A DNA stretch of 64,000 bases. It comes from Anaeramoeba ignava (Eukaryota > Metamonada > Anaeramoebidae). The number at the start of each line of letters is the position of its first letter. Position 1 is the stretch's first letter. The stretch is taken from the NCBI GenBank assembly GCA_028826165.1, contig JAPDFW010000022.1, positions 434,001-498,000 of the forward strand, read 5' to 3'. This document shows positions 1 through 11,118 of the stretch, in pieces. The notes beneath the pieces were generated by a model. The model worked only from the letters and a program-made list of their open reading frames with translations, searched no databases and was not told the origin of the DNA. Position numbers and translations under genes: made by a program.

Positions 1-2080
1 TGTAAGACTTTGCCGATGCTTGTTATTTGTTTTCCAACAAGTCCGACATGTTCTTCAAAGGAGTTTAAATTAGAAAAAATTCCCTTTTTAAATTCAAATA
101 TAAATTTTAATTTAATTTAATAAATTTTAATTTAATTTTAATTTTAATTTTAATTTAAATTTATAAATGAATTTTAATTTAAATTTTATAAATGAATTTT
201 AATTTAATTTAATAAATGAATTTTAATTTAGTTTAATAAATAAATTTTAATTTAATTTAATAAATAAATTTTAATTTAATTTAATTTAATAAATGAATTT
301 TAATTTAATTTAATAAATGAATTTTAATTTAATTTTAATAAATGAATTTTAATTTAATTTTAATTTAATTTTAATTTAATTTAATAAATTAATTTTAATT
401 TTAATTTAATTTAATTTAATAAATTAATTTTAATTTGATAAATTAATTTTAATTTAATAAATGAATTTTAATTTAATAAATTAATTTTAATTTAATTTAA
501 TAAATGAATTTTAATTTAAATTTAATAAATGAATTTTAATTTAATTTTATAAATTAATTTTAATTTAATAAATGAATTTTAATTTAATAAATGAATTTTA
601 ATTTAATTTAATAAATAAATTTTAATTTAATTTAATTTAATTTAATAAATGAGTTTTAATTTAATTTAATAAATGAATTTTAAATAATTTAATAAATGAA
701 TTTTAATTTAATAAATTAATTTTAATTTAATTTAAATGAATTTAATTTAATTTAATAAATGAATTTTAATTTAATTTAATTTAAATAAATGAATTTTAAT
801 TTAATTTAATAAATAAATTTTAATTTAATAAATTAATTTTAATTTAATTTAATAAATTTAAATTAATTTAATAAATAAATTTTAATTTAATTTAATAAAT
901 TAATTTTAATTTAATTTTATTTGAATTTAATTTAATTTTAAATTTAATAAATTAATTTTAATTTAATAAATTAATTTTAATTTAATTTAATAAATTAATT
1001 TTAAATTAATTTTTAATTTAATAAATTAATTTAATTTAATTTAATAAATTAATTTTAATTTAATTTTAATAAATTAATTTTAATTTAATTTAATAAATAA
1101 ATTTTAATTTAATTTAATTTATAAATGAATTTTAATTTAATAAATAAATTTTAATTTAATAAATAAATTTTAATTTAATAAATAAATTTTAATTTAATAA
1201 ATAAATTTTAATTTAATAAACTAATTTTAATTTAAATTTAATAAATTAATTTTAATTTAATTTAATAAATGAATTTTAATTTAATAAATGAGTTTTAATT
1301 TTAAATTAATTTATAAATAATTTTAATTTTTAATTTAATAAATGAATTTGAATTTGAATTTTAATTTAATTTAATAAATTAATTTTAATTTAATAAATTA
1401 ATTTTAAATTAATTTTTAATAAATTAATTTTAATTTTAATTTAATAAATGAATTTTAATTTAATTTAATTTAATAAATTAATTTTGATTTAATAAATGAA
1501 TTTTATTTTAATTTAATAAATGAATTTTAATTTAATTTAATAAATGAATTTTAATTTAATTTAATAAATTAATTTAATAAATAAATTTAAATTTAAATTT
1601 AATAAATGAATTTTAGTTTTTAAAAGGAAATTTGGAAATCTACACTAAGATTTTGTTTAAATTGAGATATAGCATGTTCATAATCAAGTGTTAATTTCAT
1701 CACATCTTGTTCTAATATTTGTATTTCTTGAATTGTCTTGTTTGTTTATTTATTTGTTTGTTTTTGTTTTTGTTTTTGTTTTTGTTTGTTTTTTTTAAAA
1801 AATTTTGAAAATAAAATTTATTTACATTTTTCCTTAAAGATGAAATTTCAGGAAGAGATGAATCAATTGCTGAAATAAAAGGTGTAAAATTTGTTTGAAA
1901 ATTTTCTTCTTCAGAATTTTTTAAAGAACTTTTTTGTTTTTTTTGTTTTTGATTAATTTGAATTTCTTGATTAACTTCTGAATAAATTTGCTCAAGAAAA
2001 ACATTCTCATCAATATCTTCTGAGAACATTTCAAGAGGAAATTTATTTTTAGATTTTAATTTTAATGAACTTAAATTCAT
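1..2080 (-). CDS. Exocyst complex subunit Sec10/EXOC5-like protein, N-terminal part (gene runs off the window)
   Basis: Sec10 is a subunit of the exocyst, which tethers secretory vesicles to the plasma membrane. Three exons fit: 2080-1826, 1736-1644 and 83-1, all joined in phase 0 with GT-AG ends. The first exon starts at the ATG at 2080 and carries the segment MFSEDIDENVFLEQIY, which resembles the FEEPFVADEYIERL segment of human EXOC5. Exon 2 (TIQEIQILEQDVMKL) is coiled coil, like IQELQIMDERIQRKVEKLE. Exon 3 holds NSFEEHVGLVGKQITSIGKVL-like residues, matching the EXOC5 stretch with DEHISYVATKVCHLGDQLE in order and spacing. Assignment rests on this weak collinear similarity. Only about 143 residues are in the window; the rest lies left of position 1. 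The intron between exons 2 and 3 is about 1.56 kb of simple repeat. Another coiled-coil tethering factor is the main alternative. Confidence 0.55.
84..1643 (-). repeat. Intron filled with degenerate TTTTAATTTAATAAATGAA repeats
   Basis: About 1.56 kb made almost wholly of variants of AATTTTAATTTAATTTAATAAATGA. No reading frame or RNA-like island is visible. It lies between two exons of the Sec10-like gene (donor near 1643, acceptor near 84), so it is read as a repeat-expanded intron. Confidence 0.75.
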
Positions 2081-2493
2081 TTAGAAAAAAAAAAATGAAA
2101 AAAAATTATTTTTATTTTTTTTTTTAATTTTTTAATTAATAAATGTTTTTGTAATTTTAATGATGATAAAAAACATTAACTTCTTTCCCCAAATGACAAG
2201 TTTATTTGAGTGATTTTAATAATGTTTATGTCTGAAAAACAAAAACAAAAACAAAAAAAAATTTGTTTTAAATTCTTTTAAATTGTTTTTTTAAATTGTT
2301 TTTTTAAATTGATTTTTAAATTGTTTTAAATTGATTTTTTAAATTGATTTGTTTTCTTTCTCAAAAAATATAAATAAATATAAAAATAATGACGTATCTT
2401 AATTGATAAATTAAATAATAAATAAAAAGCAAAAAAAAACTTTTTTTCATTTTTTCACTTTTTCATTTTTTCACTTTTTCATTTTTTAAAAAG
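2081..2493. promoter_or_regulatory. Divergent intergenic region with T-rich and CRE-like elements
   Basis: This gap separates the start of the Sec10-like gene (minus) from the ubiquitin-fusion gene (plus) and contains the candidate snoRNA. Nearest the plus gene is a run of CATTTTT/CACTTTTT units (about 2448-2486). A TGACGTAT element lies at 2390-2397, 104 bp before the ATG. On the other side, CATTTTTTTT-type sequence on the minus strand precedes the Sec10-like ATG. Promoter function is inferred from recurrence of the same words upstream of other genes. Confidence 0.4.
2145..2246 (+). ncRNA. Candidate C/D box snoRNA (28S rRNA methylation guide)
   Basis: In an AT-repeat region, this island has a perfect box C (ATGATGA, 2160-2166) and a box D (CTGA, 2232-2235) 65 nt further on. 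Between them are a D'-like ATGA (2193-2196) and a C'-like TGAGTGA (2207-2213). Upstream of D' lies CTTCTTTCCCC (2180-2190), the exact complement of GGGGAAAGAAG in the conserved peptidyl-transferase region of large-subunit rRNA; as I recall it, yeast snR190 guides a methylation in this neighbourhood. Flanks GTTTTTGT (2145-2152) and ACAAAAAC (2239-2246) can pair, although they are not directly next to the boxes. It would be transcribed from the 413-bp gap between two divergent genes. The D' and terminal stem are weak points. Confidence 0.55.
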
Positions 2494-4599
2494 ATGAGAA
2501 TTAAACTAATAAACCCAAAAGAACAAGAACCAAGAGTTATTGAAGTTTCAAAAGAAGATACAATTCGAAATATTTTTCTGAATTCAAAGATGAAAATCAA
2601 AGATCTCAACAAAGCACAAATTCAATTCAAAAAGCACATACTCCCCTTAACAATACCACAAAGAATAGGAATTAAAGTTGGAGAAAAAAAGCAATTAGAA
2701 GGAAATCTTGAGATTCCAAAAGAAATGAAACTGAAAAGATTCTACACAGAATTTCTATATAAAGCAAACCCACCATCACGAAAAGTGACAGCAAAAAACA
2801 ACGAGATCCAATTTTCAGACAATTTTTCAATCCAATTTCAACGGACATTAAGAGTTCCTGATTCTGATAAAACTTACTATCTTCCGCCGGGATTGGGGAA
2901 CTTTCCCATTATGAGAGTTAACGACTTTAAGGACAAAATTCCCGATCACATGGCAAAAACAGGAGGTGTCTTTTTTCCGATGCACCAACGCGAGGCAATG
3001 TGGATTAACTTTAGAGGATGGGAACATTGCGCAGTGAAAATTTCTGCCGGAAAAATTTGTGCCGTTTCCGGCAAACCTTATACACCAGGACTTTCTCAAA
3101 AACCACAAAACTACTGCGCTATTCCAAGACAACCGTGGCTGGACGGATTCAATTCTGGCGACGGTTATGTGCGTCAGTTCGTCGCTATGCCGCTCGGAAA
3201 AGGCTACACTGTGGAGAAACAGTTGACAGGCAAAGAGGACGTTGGAGGGATCCAAATTGAATACATTCCTGGCATGAAACAAGACGCAAGAATCACGCAA
3301 ATTGACAAGCATTTTGTGGATTACAACGACTATTTGAACATTGACTCGACACCAGAAAAACTTGGACTGGCAAAAAATCAAATGATATATATGCAGTCGG
3401 ATTCATTGAATTTGCAAAAGGAATCAACTGTGGAAGATTTCGATATCGAGGATGGCGACGAAATAACGCTTATCGATTCCGATCTCTTTGATCTAAGAGT
3501 AACATGCAATATAAATTCTCAGATGTTAGAAACGTCCGTTAAAGTTTGGTCCGAAATCACTTTTGGACAGGTCAAAAAAGCTGTTGCCGAGAAAATCAAG
3601 AACAATGTGCACGTCGAAGCGGAGGATCTTATTGTGTTTGTGCAGAAAAAAGAAGTTGGCGACGAGGAGACTATCGAGTCGAAACATCTTGGATTATATT
3701 CAAGCGTCAAGATCACCAACAAGCAAAGCCTTCTTTTGACAATCAACTCAATCACTGACTCGAAAACATATCCTGTTTACACCTCTTCAAGTGTGACTGT
3801 TCGCGTGCTGAAATCAATGATTAATTTCTGCTATGGCTTCTCAACAAATGGACAAATCCTTGTTCTTGGTGATCACGAACTTTTGGATCATCACTCGCTG
3901 TCACACTATCAAATTTCTCAGTCAAAAAACAACATCCTCAACTTACTTGTCATTTCTTCATCGTTTGAAATTTACGTCAAAACACTAACGGGCAAAAGAC
4001 TCACAATCGAAGTTGACCCAAGTGACACAATTGAGAATGTCAAGGCAAAAATTCAAGATAAAGAAGGAATTCCTCCCGATCAACAGCGTCTCATTTTCGC
4101 AGGAAAACAACTTGAAGACGGTCGCACACTTAATGACTACAACATCCAAAACGAGTCCACTCTGCATCTTGTTCTGCGTCTTCGCGGCGGTGGCGGTGGC
4201 GAAGAAGCTGCCGAAATGGGGATCGCTGCTGGTGGAAAAATCAAACAGAAAATTTATTCTGATGATTCTTCTGTTGATGATTATCTTTTTGATTTCTCAA
4301 AACGCGTCTTTGTTCATGTCGTTAATTCCGTTCTTTTCAAACAAATTACTTCCGTTGATATGCCTTCAACTCCTATTTCTGCTTATACTTATACTTCTTC
4401 TGGTCTTCCTTGGTTTGATCTTTATGATGAGAAAATTCCTGATACTCTTCCTCCAAAAGTTCTTCAGGATATTAAGTCTGTTAAGAAAATGGACCAAGAA
4501 TTCCAAAAGAAAATTAAAGAAGATCCTGATTTTGATGTTGGTTTTGTTATTTCTTATGATATGGATGAGAAAGAAACAAATCAAAAGAAAAAGAAATGA
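2494..4599 (+). CDS. Ubiquitin-fusion protein with an uncharacterised [12 protein letters not shown] domain
   Basis: A 701-residue intronless protein. Residues about 110-265 match a widespread but uncharacterised domain known from fungal and bacterial proteins, with the hallmarks [43 protein letters not shown] and [10 protein letters not shown]. Residues about 330-490 look like one or two divergent ubiquitin-like folds. Residues 491-566 are near-canonical ubiquitin: 76 residues ending LRLRGG, with Lys6, 11, 27, 29, 33 and 48 present but Lys63 replaced by Asn (YNIQNEST). Three more glycines and a 132-residue tail follow, so a ubiquitin hydrolase could cut after RGG. The middle of the gene (about 2880-4260) uses many more C- and G-ending codons than its neighbours, which hints at transfer or high expression. 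Ubiquitin identity is certain; the role of the fusion is unknown. Confidence 0.9.
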   Translation: MRIKLINPKEQEPRVIEVSKEDTIRNIFLNSKMKIKDLNKAQIQFKKHILPLTIPQRIGIKVGEKKQLEGNLEIPKEMKLKRFYTEFLYKANPPSRKVTAKNNEIQFSDNFSIQFQRTLRVPDSDKTYYLPPGLGNFPIMRVNDFKDKIPDHMAKTGGVFFPMHQREAMWINFRGWEHCAVKISAGKICAVSGKPYTPGLSQKPQNYCAIPRQPWLDGFNSGDGYVRQFVAMPLGKGYTVEKQLTGKEDVGGIQIEYIPGMKQDARITQIDKHFVDYNDYLNIDSTPEKLGLAKNQMIYMQSDSLNLQKESTVEDFDIEDGDEITLIDSDLFDLRVTCNINSQMLETSVKVWSEITFGQVKKAVAEKIKNNVHVEAEDLIVFVQKKEVGDEETIESKHLGLYSSVKITNKQSLLLTINSITDSKTYPVYTSSSVTVRVLKSMINFCYGFSTNGQILVLGDHELLDHHSLSHYQISQSKNNILNLLVISSSFEIYVKTLTGKRLTIEVDPSDTIENVKAKIQDKEGIPPDQQRLIFAGKQLEDGRTLNDYNIQNESTLHLVLRLRGGGGGEEAAEMGIAAGGKIKQKIYSDDSSVDDYLFDFSKRVFVHVVNSVLFKQITSVDMPSTPISAYTYTSSGLPWFDLYDEKIPDTLPPKVLQDIKSVKKMDQEFQKKIKEDPDFDVGFVISYDMDEKETNQKKKK

Positions 4600-4794
4600 T
4601 TTCTTTTTTTCATTAAAGTTTGATTAAAATTTTCCATTTTTTTCATTTTGAATTTGAATCAGATTTTATTAAAGAATGGATCCAATTTTTTAATTTTAAT
4701 TTTAATTTTAATTTGAATTTTTTAATTTGAATTTTAAATTTGATTTTTAATTTTTGTTGTTGAAAAAAAAAAAGAAAAGAAAAGAAAAAGAAAT

Positions 4795-7700
4795 TCAATC
4801 ATTTTGCTCATCTTCTCTTTTAGACTCTCTTGAATAAGAAAGTGAATACAATTGTTCTTCTTCAAAATGTGTGAATTCTGTGAACATTTTCTGAATTTCA
4901 AGAACATTTTTAATATTATAAGGTCTAAATTGAGAAATCAAAATTTCACGAATAGAATGAGTTAAATTGCGGAATTTCATTTCATTTGGTTGTTTATTAT
5001 CCTCTTGATTTTGATCAGAATCATCAAGAAACGCCAACTCAATCAAATGAATAGGAATACAAGAAATAAACGGTTCTGAACTTAAATTTGCTTGACTTAA
5101 TGCTTCGCGATAAAGTTTATATCCATTTTCACTATTCAACAATTTTTCAAACTCTGAAAATTTATTCATCATTTCATTTCCAACTTTCGACATAGTTTCT
5201 TTCAATCTTGAAACACTTTCATGTTTGATTCCAAGAAATATTGCAAAAAGTGTGCTAAAATTATTCAATTCCTTTAAATATCCACAAACTTCAATAAAAA
5301 ATTCAATGTTTTTACTTCTTTCTTCTGCACTTCTTGGTCTTAATATTGATGTTGTAACATACAATGAGAATTCTTGGCTTAGCTGAATAAATTCTCTTAA
5401 ATTTTTTGAGCAAAATGTATTTTTTGCTTGATTCCAATTTTGTCTTAAAAATTCAGAAAATTCAATCTTGCTAAATCGTTTGTGCTCAAGAATTGTTAGT
5501 TGATTTGCAATTTCTTGTGCGTTTAAATCAAATATTGTTGCATTTTCCCATTCAATATTTTTTGGGATTTGAGGTGGAGATGTTTTTATTGATTTAAACT
5601 TTTTTAAATAATTTTTGTCTTCAATTCCAAACTACAAAAAATAAATATAAATAAAATATAAATATTTAAAATATAAATATTTAAAAATATAAATATAAAT
5701 ATAAATATAAATATAAAATATAAATATAAATATAAATATAAATATAAATATAAAATATTTAAAATATAAATATAAATATAAATATTTAAAATAATAATAA
5801 ATATAAATATTTAAAATATAAATATAAATATAAATATTTAAAATATAAATATAAATATAAATATAAATATAAATATAAATATAAATATAAATATAAATAT
5901 AATTATAAATATTGTAATTGTAATTTTAAATTAATTTATTTGGAAATTTACATCAACAACTTCAACATCAGTTGTAGAAACTTTCACTTTTTTTCCTTTA
6001 CATGTTCCTTCTTGAAACTTTTTTTTACTTGAAGACAAAACAATAGCTTCACCTTTCTTTACAATTTGTTGAGTAACTTGATCTTGAGAATCACGAATAA
6101 CAACTGCAATCTTTGATTTTTCAGGAATTCCTGAATCAAAATGTAATCTAGCAATATTAACAAGTATCATTTTCCTAAAAAGCTCCAATTGCCCAATCTT
6201 CTCATATGATTCTTCGAGCGATTTCTGTGCTGCAACTTGTCTTTCCTTATTCTTGCGATAAAGTTTGATAATATTTTTTAAACTCTCTTCATTTTTTTGT
6301 TCATCTTGAATACTTGAATTGAGAATTTCAAAAATAAGCACTAAATTTTCTGAAATTTCATCAATAATTTTGTTTTTTTCATCTTCGGAAATATCAATTT
6401 GATCTTGATTTAATTGCTTTTGAAATGTACTTAATAACGTTGGTTTATGTTGTATTTTTTTCACAGTATTTATTTTGTTGTTGCTGTTTTTTTTCGTCAG
6501 TTCATTATCATTTTTATCCAAATTTTGTTCTTGTTTCGGTGATTTTCTTTCTTCTTCAAACCTCATTTGATTTGCTTTGATTTCTTCTTCGATCCTTTGA
6601 ATTTCATTTTTTTGGATTACCGATTCTTTCATATTATTCATTTCTTGTGAATCTTGAATATTCATCTCGTTTTCTTTGTCCAAATCAGTTTCGGTTTCAC
6701 TTTCACTTCCACTTTCACTTTTTGTTTCACTTTGCGTTTCTGTTTTTTTCGTCTCAATTTTTTCTTGTTTTTCTACTGGATTCTCTGCTATTTTTAAGTT
6801 AGGTAACGGTGCTCTTCTAAAATCAATTCCAAATTCTTTTTCTTTTTCGTTTTCTTTTTGTTTTTGTTTTTGTTTTTTTTCTTCAGATCTCGAAATTTTT
6901 TCCAAATTTGATAGTTTCTTTTTTTGTTTTGTATGCGCAATTATTTCTTGGATTGTTAATTTTTTTGGAATCTTTGGACTTGATGATTGTTGTTTTTGTA
7001 ATCCACTATCTTCATTTAAAGCTGGAAGTGGTTGACTTAATGGATCAAAACTGGAGTGTGATTTTACAAGAGGTTTTGGTATATTATTATCTGGATTATT
7101 TTTTATTTTGTCTATAATTGAGTTTTGTTTTTTCATTCCTTTTATTCGATTTAAAATTGATTCTTTTTCATTTTCTTCTGTTGGGTTTATTTGATTTTCC
7201 ATTTCTCTTTGTTTTTTCATTTGTCTTATTCTATCTAATACTGAGTCTTTATTCATTGCATTTTGATCTTGATTTTGGTCTTCATTTTGATCTTCTTGTT
7301 TTTGCTTTTTGATTCTATCTAAAATGGATTGTTTTTGATTATCATATTTTTCTTCATTTTCCATTTCTCTTTGTTTTTTCATTTGTCTTATTCTATCTAA
7401 TACTGAGTCTTTATTCATTGCATTTTGATCTTCATTTTGATCTTCTTGTTTTTGCTTTTTGATTCTATCTAAAATGGATTGTTTCTCATTATCATATTTT
7501 TCTTCATTTTCTTGTTTTTTCATTCCTTTTATTCGATTTAAAATTGATTCTTTTTCATTTTCTTGTGTTGGGTTTATTTGATTTTCCATTTCTCTTTGTT
7601 TTTTCATTTGTCTTATTTTATCTAATATTGAATCTTTATCCATTACATTTTGATCTTCATCCTTATTTTCATTTTCACTTTCATTTTCATTTTCATTTTC

Positions 7701-10700
7701 ATTTTCATTTTCATTTTCATTTTCATTTTGATTTTGATTTTCACTTTCATTTTCACTTTCATTTTGATTTTCACTTTCACTTTCACTTTGGTTTTGGTTT
7801 TGATTTTGATTTTGATTTTGATTTTGATTTTGATCTTGATCTTCATTTTGATCTTCTTGTTTTTGCTTTTTGATTCTATCTAAAATGGTTTGTTTCTCAT
7901 TATCATATTTTTCTTCATTTTCTTGTTGTTTCATTCCTTTTATTCGATTTAAAATTGATTCTTTTTCATTTTCTTGTGTTGGATTTATTTGATTTTCCAT
8001 TTCTCTTTGCTTTTTCATTTGTCTTATTTTATCTAATATTGAATCTTTATCCATTATATTTTGATCTTTATTTTTATCTTGATCTGTATCTTTGGCTCTA
8101 TCCATTACATTTTGATCTTCATTTTCATTTTCTTGTTTTTGCTTTTTGATTCTATCTAAAATGGATTGTTTCTCATTATCATATTTTTCTTCATTTTCTT
8201 GTTGTTTCATTCCTTTTATTCGATTTAAAATTGATTCTTTTTCATTTTCTTCTGTTGGGTTTATTTGATTTTCCATTTCTCTTTGTTTTTTCATTTGTCT
8301 TATTTTATCTAATATTGAATCTTTATCCATTACATTTTGATCTTGATCTTGATCTTGATCTGTATCTTTGGCTTTATCCATTACATCTTGATTTTGATCT
8401 TGATCTATATCTTCATCTTCATTTTCTTGTTGTTTCATTCCTTTTATTCGATTTAAAATTGATTCTTTTTCATTTTCTTCTGTTGGTTTTATTTGATTTT
8501 CCATTTCTCTTTGCTTTTTAATTTGTCTTATTCTATCTAATATTGAATCTTTATCCATTATATTTTGATTTAAAGGAATAGTTTTATCTTCATCTTTGAT
8601 TTTTTCTAATTCTTTTTGTCTTTCTAATTCTTTTTGTCTTTCTAATTCTTTTTGTTTTTCTAATTCTTTTTGTCTTTCTAATTCTTTTTGTCTTTCTAAT
8701 TCTTTTTGTCTTTCTAACTCTTTTTGTCTTTCTAATTCTTTTTGTTTTTCTAATTCNTTTGTTTTTTGTTTTTCTAATTCTTTTTGTCTTTCTAATTCTT
8801 TTTGTCTTTCTAATTCTTTTTGTCTTTCTAATTCTTTTTGTCTTTCTAATTCTTTTTGTCTTTCTAATTCTTTTTGTCTTTCTAATTCTTTTTGTCTTTC
8901 TAATTCTTTTTGTCTTTCTAATTCTTTTTGTCTCTCTAATTCTTTCTGTCTTTCTAATTCTTTCTGTCTTTCTAATTCTTTCTGTCTTTCTAATTCTTTT
9001 TGTCTTTCTAATTCTTTCTGTCTTTCTAATTCTTTCTGTCTTTCTAATTCTTTTTGCCTTTCTAATTCTTTTTGAAGTTCTAATCTTTTTTGTCTTTCTA
9101 ATTCTTTTTGTCTTTCTAATTCTCTTTGTTTTTCTAATTCTTTTTGTTTTTCTAGTTCCTTTTGTCTTTCTAATTCTTTTTGTCTTTCTAATTCTCTTTG
9201 TCTTTCTAATTCTTTTTGTCTCTCTAATTCTCTTTGTCTTTCTAATTCTTTTTGTTTTTCTAGTTCCTTTTGTAATGGTTCTAAAATTTCTTCAAGAGGA
9301 ATTAAAGAAGGATATTTAAACAAGAATATATTGCAAAAAAAGCGAATAATTTCAGATTCGTCACCCTTTTTATGTAAATATTGATTCCAAAAAAATAAAT
9401 CAAATTAATGAAAAAGAAAAAATTATTTTTGATTTAATTTGATTTTTTGTCTGATAAAAAATGCAAAAAAATAAAAGAGAATTGTTACATTTGCTATATT
9501 TTCAGGGTTTGGAAAATCTTTATTATATGAAGTGTTTTGAAGAAGTTTAATCAACAGTTTTGCTCTTTCTAAATTATCAAATTCTAAATAAATATCTAAA
9601 AAGTCACTTTCAGGAAATAAAGCACTTAATAAATCAGCATAAACAGTACAAGTCTTTAAAATTAAAATTCATTTATAAATTAAAATTTAAATTAAAAATA
9701 AAATTAAAATTAAAATTAAAATTAAAATTTAAAATTAAAATTCAAAATTTTATAAAATTAAAATTAAAATTAAATTAAAATTAAAATTAAAATAAAATTA
9801 AAATTAAAATCAAAATTAAAATTAAAATTAAAATTCATTTATAAAATTAAAATTAAAATTAAAATTAAAATTAAAATTAAAATTTAAAATTAAAATTAAA
9901 ATCAAAATTAAAATTAAAAATTAAAATTAAATTTATAAAATAAAAAATTAAAATTAAAAATTAAAATTAAAAATTAAAATTAAAATTAAAATTAAAATTA
10001 AAATTAAAAAAAATTTATAAAATTAAAATTAAAATTAAAATTAAAAATTAAAATTAAAATTAAAATTTAAAATTAAAATTAATTTATAAAATTAAAATTA
10101 AAATTTAAAATTAAAATTAAAATTAAAATTAAAATTAAAATTAAAATTTAAAAAATTAAAATTAAAATTCATTTATAAATTAAAAAATTTAAAATTAAAA
10201 TTAAAATTAAAATTAAAATTAAAATTAAAATTAAAAATTAAAATTAAAATTCATTTATAAAATTAAAATTAAAATTAAAATTAAATTAAAATTAAAATTA
10301 AAATTAAAATTAAAATTAAAATTAAAATTAAAATTAAAATTAAAATTAAAATTAAAATTAAAATTAAAATTAAAATTAAAATTAAAATTAAAATTAAAAT
10401 TAAAATTAAAATTCATTTATAAAATTAAAATTTAAATTAAAATTAAAATTAAAATTCATTTATAAAATTAAAATTTATTTATAAAATTAAATTTCGAAAT
10501 TTTTGTTTGGATTAAAAATAAATAATTTACTGGACCATCTTGAACAAAATCATATAAACGAACTGGCTTATCTGCCAACTCAAGTTCTTTATTAATCCAT
10601 TTCTGAAGAAGATCAACTTGACTTTCAGTTGGTTTTAATTGAGATTTTAAAACAGAAATTGATTCTTCAAGTGAAATTTGAATTAATAAAGCTTGTACAT

Positions 10701-10722
10701 CAATTTCAAGTTTAGAACTCAT
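4795..10722 (-). CDS. CH-domain Ras guanine nucleotide exchange factor with long charged repeat region
   Basis: RasGEFs load GTP onto Ras-family GTPases at membranes. Four exons fit: 10722-10531, 9653-9489, 9365-5952 and 5631-4795, all phase 0, giving about 1535 residues. The N-terminus (exons 1-3; [42 protein letters not shown]) reads as a calponin-homology domain, suggesting actin binding. Next come some 40 copies of ELERQK (coiled coil) and 16 copies of a helix-like SILDRIKxxK motif. The segment just before the last exon resembles an SH3-like or KOW-like fold ([20 protein letters not shown]). The last exon is a Cdc25-type RasGEF domain: [63 protein letters not shown]. One ambiguous base (N, 8757) lies in the coiled coil. 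RasGEF call is firm, CH likely. Confidence 0.85.
5632..5951 (-). repeat. RasGEF intron of ATAAAT repeats
   Basis: 320 bp of ATAAATATAAAT with ATTTAAAAT variants between the long repeat exon and the catalytic RasGEF exon. No other content. Confidence 0.75.
7075..8580 (-). repeat. In-frame array encoding SILDRIKxxK modules
   Basis: Coding repeat inside the RasGEF gene. Modules such as [37 protein letters not shown] and [14 protein letters not shown] alternate with D/Q/N/E-rich linkers, in higher-order blocks of roughly 200-400 bp. I count about 16 copies of the short S(I/V)LDRI core. Near-identity between blocks at DNA level indicates recent duplication. Confidence 0.85.
8605..9290 (-). repeat. 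18-bp coding tandem repeat (ELERQK)n
   Basis: Roughly 38 tandem copies of an 18-bp unit (plus-strand TTCTAATTCTTTTTGTCT), encoding ELERQK with ELEKQK variants, predicted to be one long charged helix. The only ambiguous base of the window (8757) falls here, beside a two-residue slip in the pattern (KQKTX), so copy number is probably approximate in the assembly. Confidence 0.9.
9654..10530 (-). repeat. RasGEF intron of AAAATT repeats
   Basis: 877 bp of nearly pure (AAAATT)n with occasional CATTTATAAA interruptions, between exons 1 and 2 of the RasGEF gene. Donor GTAAAT near 10530 and acceptor AAAG near 9654. No gene content. Confidence 0.75.
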
Positions 10723-11118
10723 TTTAAAATAAAGAAATAAAGGAAAATAAAGGAAAAAAGTTTTTTAAATCAATTTAAATTAATTTGAGAAAAAAATAAA
10801 AAGAGAAAGAAAAAAAAATGAAAAAAAAATATTTAAAAAAAAATAAAAAAATTTTTCTTTTTTCTTTTTTTCTTTGTTGTTTTTTGATTTTGTTTTTATT
10901 AATTTTTTGATTTTATTTGCCATAAAAACAAAATTTAATAAAGGAATTTTGCTTTTTTTTATTTTTTATCTTTATTAAAAAAAAAATAATAAAAAGGAGA
11001 TTTTTAATTAAAAAATTTTTTTTTTCTCATTTTTTTTTTCATTTTTTTTCTTTCAAAATTTTTTTTAAATCTTTAAAATAGTTTATAAATAAATAAATAA
11101 ATAAATAATTTAAAAATA
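10723..11118. promoter_or_regulatory. Divergent intergenic region, RasGEF and PMT genes
   Basis: 396 bp of A/T homopolymer-rich sequence between two divergent starts. It ends in TTTCATTTTTTTTCTTTC (about 11037-11055) and a TAAATAAATAAATAAAT run just before the PMT start codon. No motif beyond the T-rich CATTTTT-like element is visible. Confidence 0.3.

Noticed and set aside
2848-3381. 177-residue minus-strand frame inside the ubiquitin fusion
   Set aside because: Overlaps a fully conserved domain on the other strand; no family match.
7075-8580. Calling the SILDRIK modules WH2 domains
   Set aside because: The LKK(T/V) end of WH2 is missing in all copies.
6676-9319. Plus-strand frames opposite the RasGEF gene ([10 protein letters not shown] type)
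   Set aside because: Antisense shadows of the ELERQK and SILDRIK repeats.
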